Source: an uncultured Methylopila sp. (GTDB lineage Bacteria > Pseudomonadota > Alphaproteobacteria > Rhizobiales > Methylopilaceae). From it: 64,000 bases of DNA. The notes under the pieces are model-generated. The model was not told the origin of the DNA, made no database searches, and was given only the letters and a program-made list of their open reading frames with translations. The stretch spans positions 104,542 through 168,541 of the forward strand of contig CABHPB010000141.1 in assembly GCA_902168115.1 (NCBI GenBank). The letters run 5' to 3'. The first letter of the stretch is position 1. Every line of letters begins with the position of its first letter. This document shows, in pieces, positions 63,575 through 64,000 of the stretch. Both the position numbers and the translations under genes were made by a program.

Positions 63575-63973
63575 ATGGCGCAGATCGGCGGATCACAGGC
63601 GCAGCGGACGGCGGACGCCCGTTCCCCCGGGCGAGCGGCGCCCCAGCGTGGCGCAGCGGGACCGCAGGCCGCGAGGGCCGGGGCGGACGCCGCCGCGCGC
63701 ATCGGCAACCGCGCGCTCTACGCCATGGCGTCGTCCAGCCAGGACGCCCCGCTGGTTCAGGCGATGTGCCGCAATCCGGGGTGCCTGCAGCTCGCCGCCG
63801 CCGTGCAGCGGCGGGCGATCCGCCGCCAGACGTCGGACCGGTTCGAGATCGAGGCGGACCGCACCGCCGATCTCGTCATGCGCCCTGCCCCGCCCGCCGC
63901 GGCGCCGTCGATCCAGCCCGTCGGCATGTCAGGCGTCGCGCCGGTCCAGCGGGCGACCGAGGAGGAACAGGCC
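63575..63973 (+). CDS. DUF4157-type eCIS-associated protein, N-terminal fragment
   Basis: At least 133 codons are visible before adapter sequence begins at 63974. An Ala/Arg/Gln-rich leader (to about residue 80) is followed by DRFEIEADRTADLVMRPAPP, which matches the DRxExEADRxADxVM pattern at the front of DUF4157 domains. DUF4157 is a hallmark of proteins encoded with, and often carried by, eCIS particles; a metalloprotease-like HExxH segment usually follows but lies beyond the end. The start ATG 63575 has only a weak upstream purine stretch. The frame reads through the adapter by chance. Confidence 0.75.
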
Positions 63974-64000
63974 CTGTCTCTTATACACATCTCCGAGCCC
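63974..64000. other. Illumina Nextera transposase adapter sequence (not genomic)
   Basis: CTGTCTCTTATACACATCTC at 63974-63993 followed by CGAGCCC is the reverse complement of the Nextera read-2 transposase adapter, containing the 19-bp Tn5 mosaic end. It marks an untrimmed contig end. Confidence 0.97.

Noticed and set aside
40860..63973. Interpretation as a prophage or type VI secretion system
   Set aside because: No capsid, portal, terminase, integrase or lysis genes, and no TssJLM membrane complex or ClpV/TssH; the AAA+ ATPase, DUF4255 and DUF4157 genes point to eCIS.
63757..63990. Minus-strand reading frame starting MCIRDR
   Set aside because: This start is the translated Nextera adapter, a well-known artefact; the frame is antisense to the DUF4157 gene.

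Overview
This is a high-GC (visually about 70%) bacterial contig end with tightly packed, overlapping genes. The gene content suggests an alphaproteobacterium, probably of the Hyphomicrobiales: a three-gene pyruvate dehydrogenase operon, cstA with a YbdD-type gene, a KaiC-like ATPase next to a histidine kinase, DUF930 and DUF2946 proteins, and TonB receptors beside a metal ABC transporter. I cannot name the genus. The last 27 bases (63974-64000) match an Illumina Nextera transposase adapter, so native sequence ends at 63973.

Layout. 1-2664: start of a TonB receptor with a DUF2946 gene upstream, a catalase-family protein, and a six-helix voltage-gated ion channel with an unusual filter. 2885-2974: tRNA-Ser(CGA). 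3281-14481: two divergent TonB receptors, then a run of genes (PepSY membrane protein, three small envelope proteins, and a ZnuABC-type ABC transporter with two binding proteins, one lacking the metal-binding histidines). 14719-14912: a frameshifted fragment of pntB. 15021-23476: aceE-aceF-lpd and cstA-ybdD, all on the minus strand. 23674-27824: a symporter-type hybrid kinase with a LuxR-type regulator (CrbS/CrbR-like), divergent from cstA. 28156-31366: a KaiC-like ATPase and a hybrid kinase. 31479-35255: two PepSY proteins, an OmpR-type two-component system, DUF930 and MgtC/SapB. 35410-37678: AraC regulator and MFS exporter. 37838-39760: an RTX protein with a tandemly duplicated core.

40083-63973 looks like a regulator plus an extracellular contractile injection system (eCIS, related to Afp/PVC particles). 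The order is BTAD (SARP-type) regulator, small protein, AAA+ ATPase, DUF4255 cap protein, sheath, tube, small assembly protein, DUF6760, an R/A/P-rich protein, LysM hub protein, gp27-like hub, gp5-like spike, PAAR tip, gp25, two large baseplate proteins, two large proteins of a shared paralogous family, a gpI-like tail protein with a propeller-like N-terminus, two more family members, and the start of a DUF4157 protein. No capsid, terminase, integrase, tape measure or fibre gene is present. Some of these may lie beyond the contig end.

The most notable observation is between the tube and hub genes. Two small overlapping reading frames meet at a canonical -1 slippery heptamer (46413-46419). It is followed after 5 nt by a 12-bp stem-loop that contains the zero-frame stop codon. 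This resembles the frameshift-produced tail-assembly chaperones of phages, and I know of no description of it in an eCIS. Other points of interest are four paralogous eCIS proteins of unknown role, cysteine clusters in several of them, the ion-channel filter with a glycine at the CavMr position, the ligand-less ZnuA paralogue, and the pntB relic.
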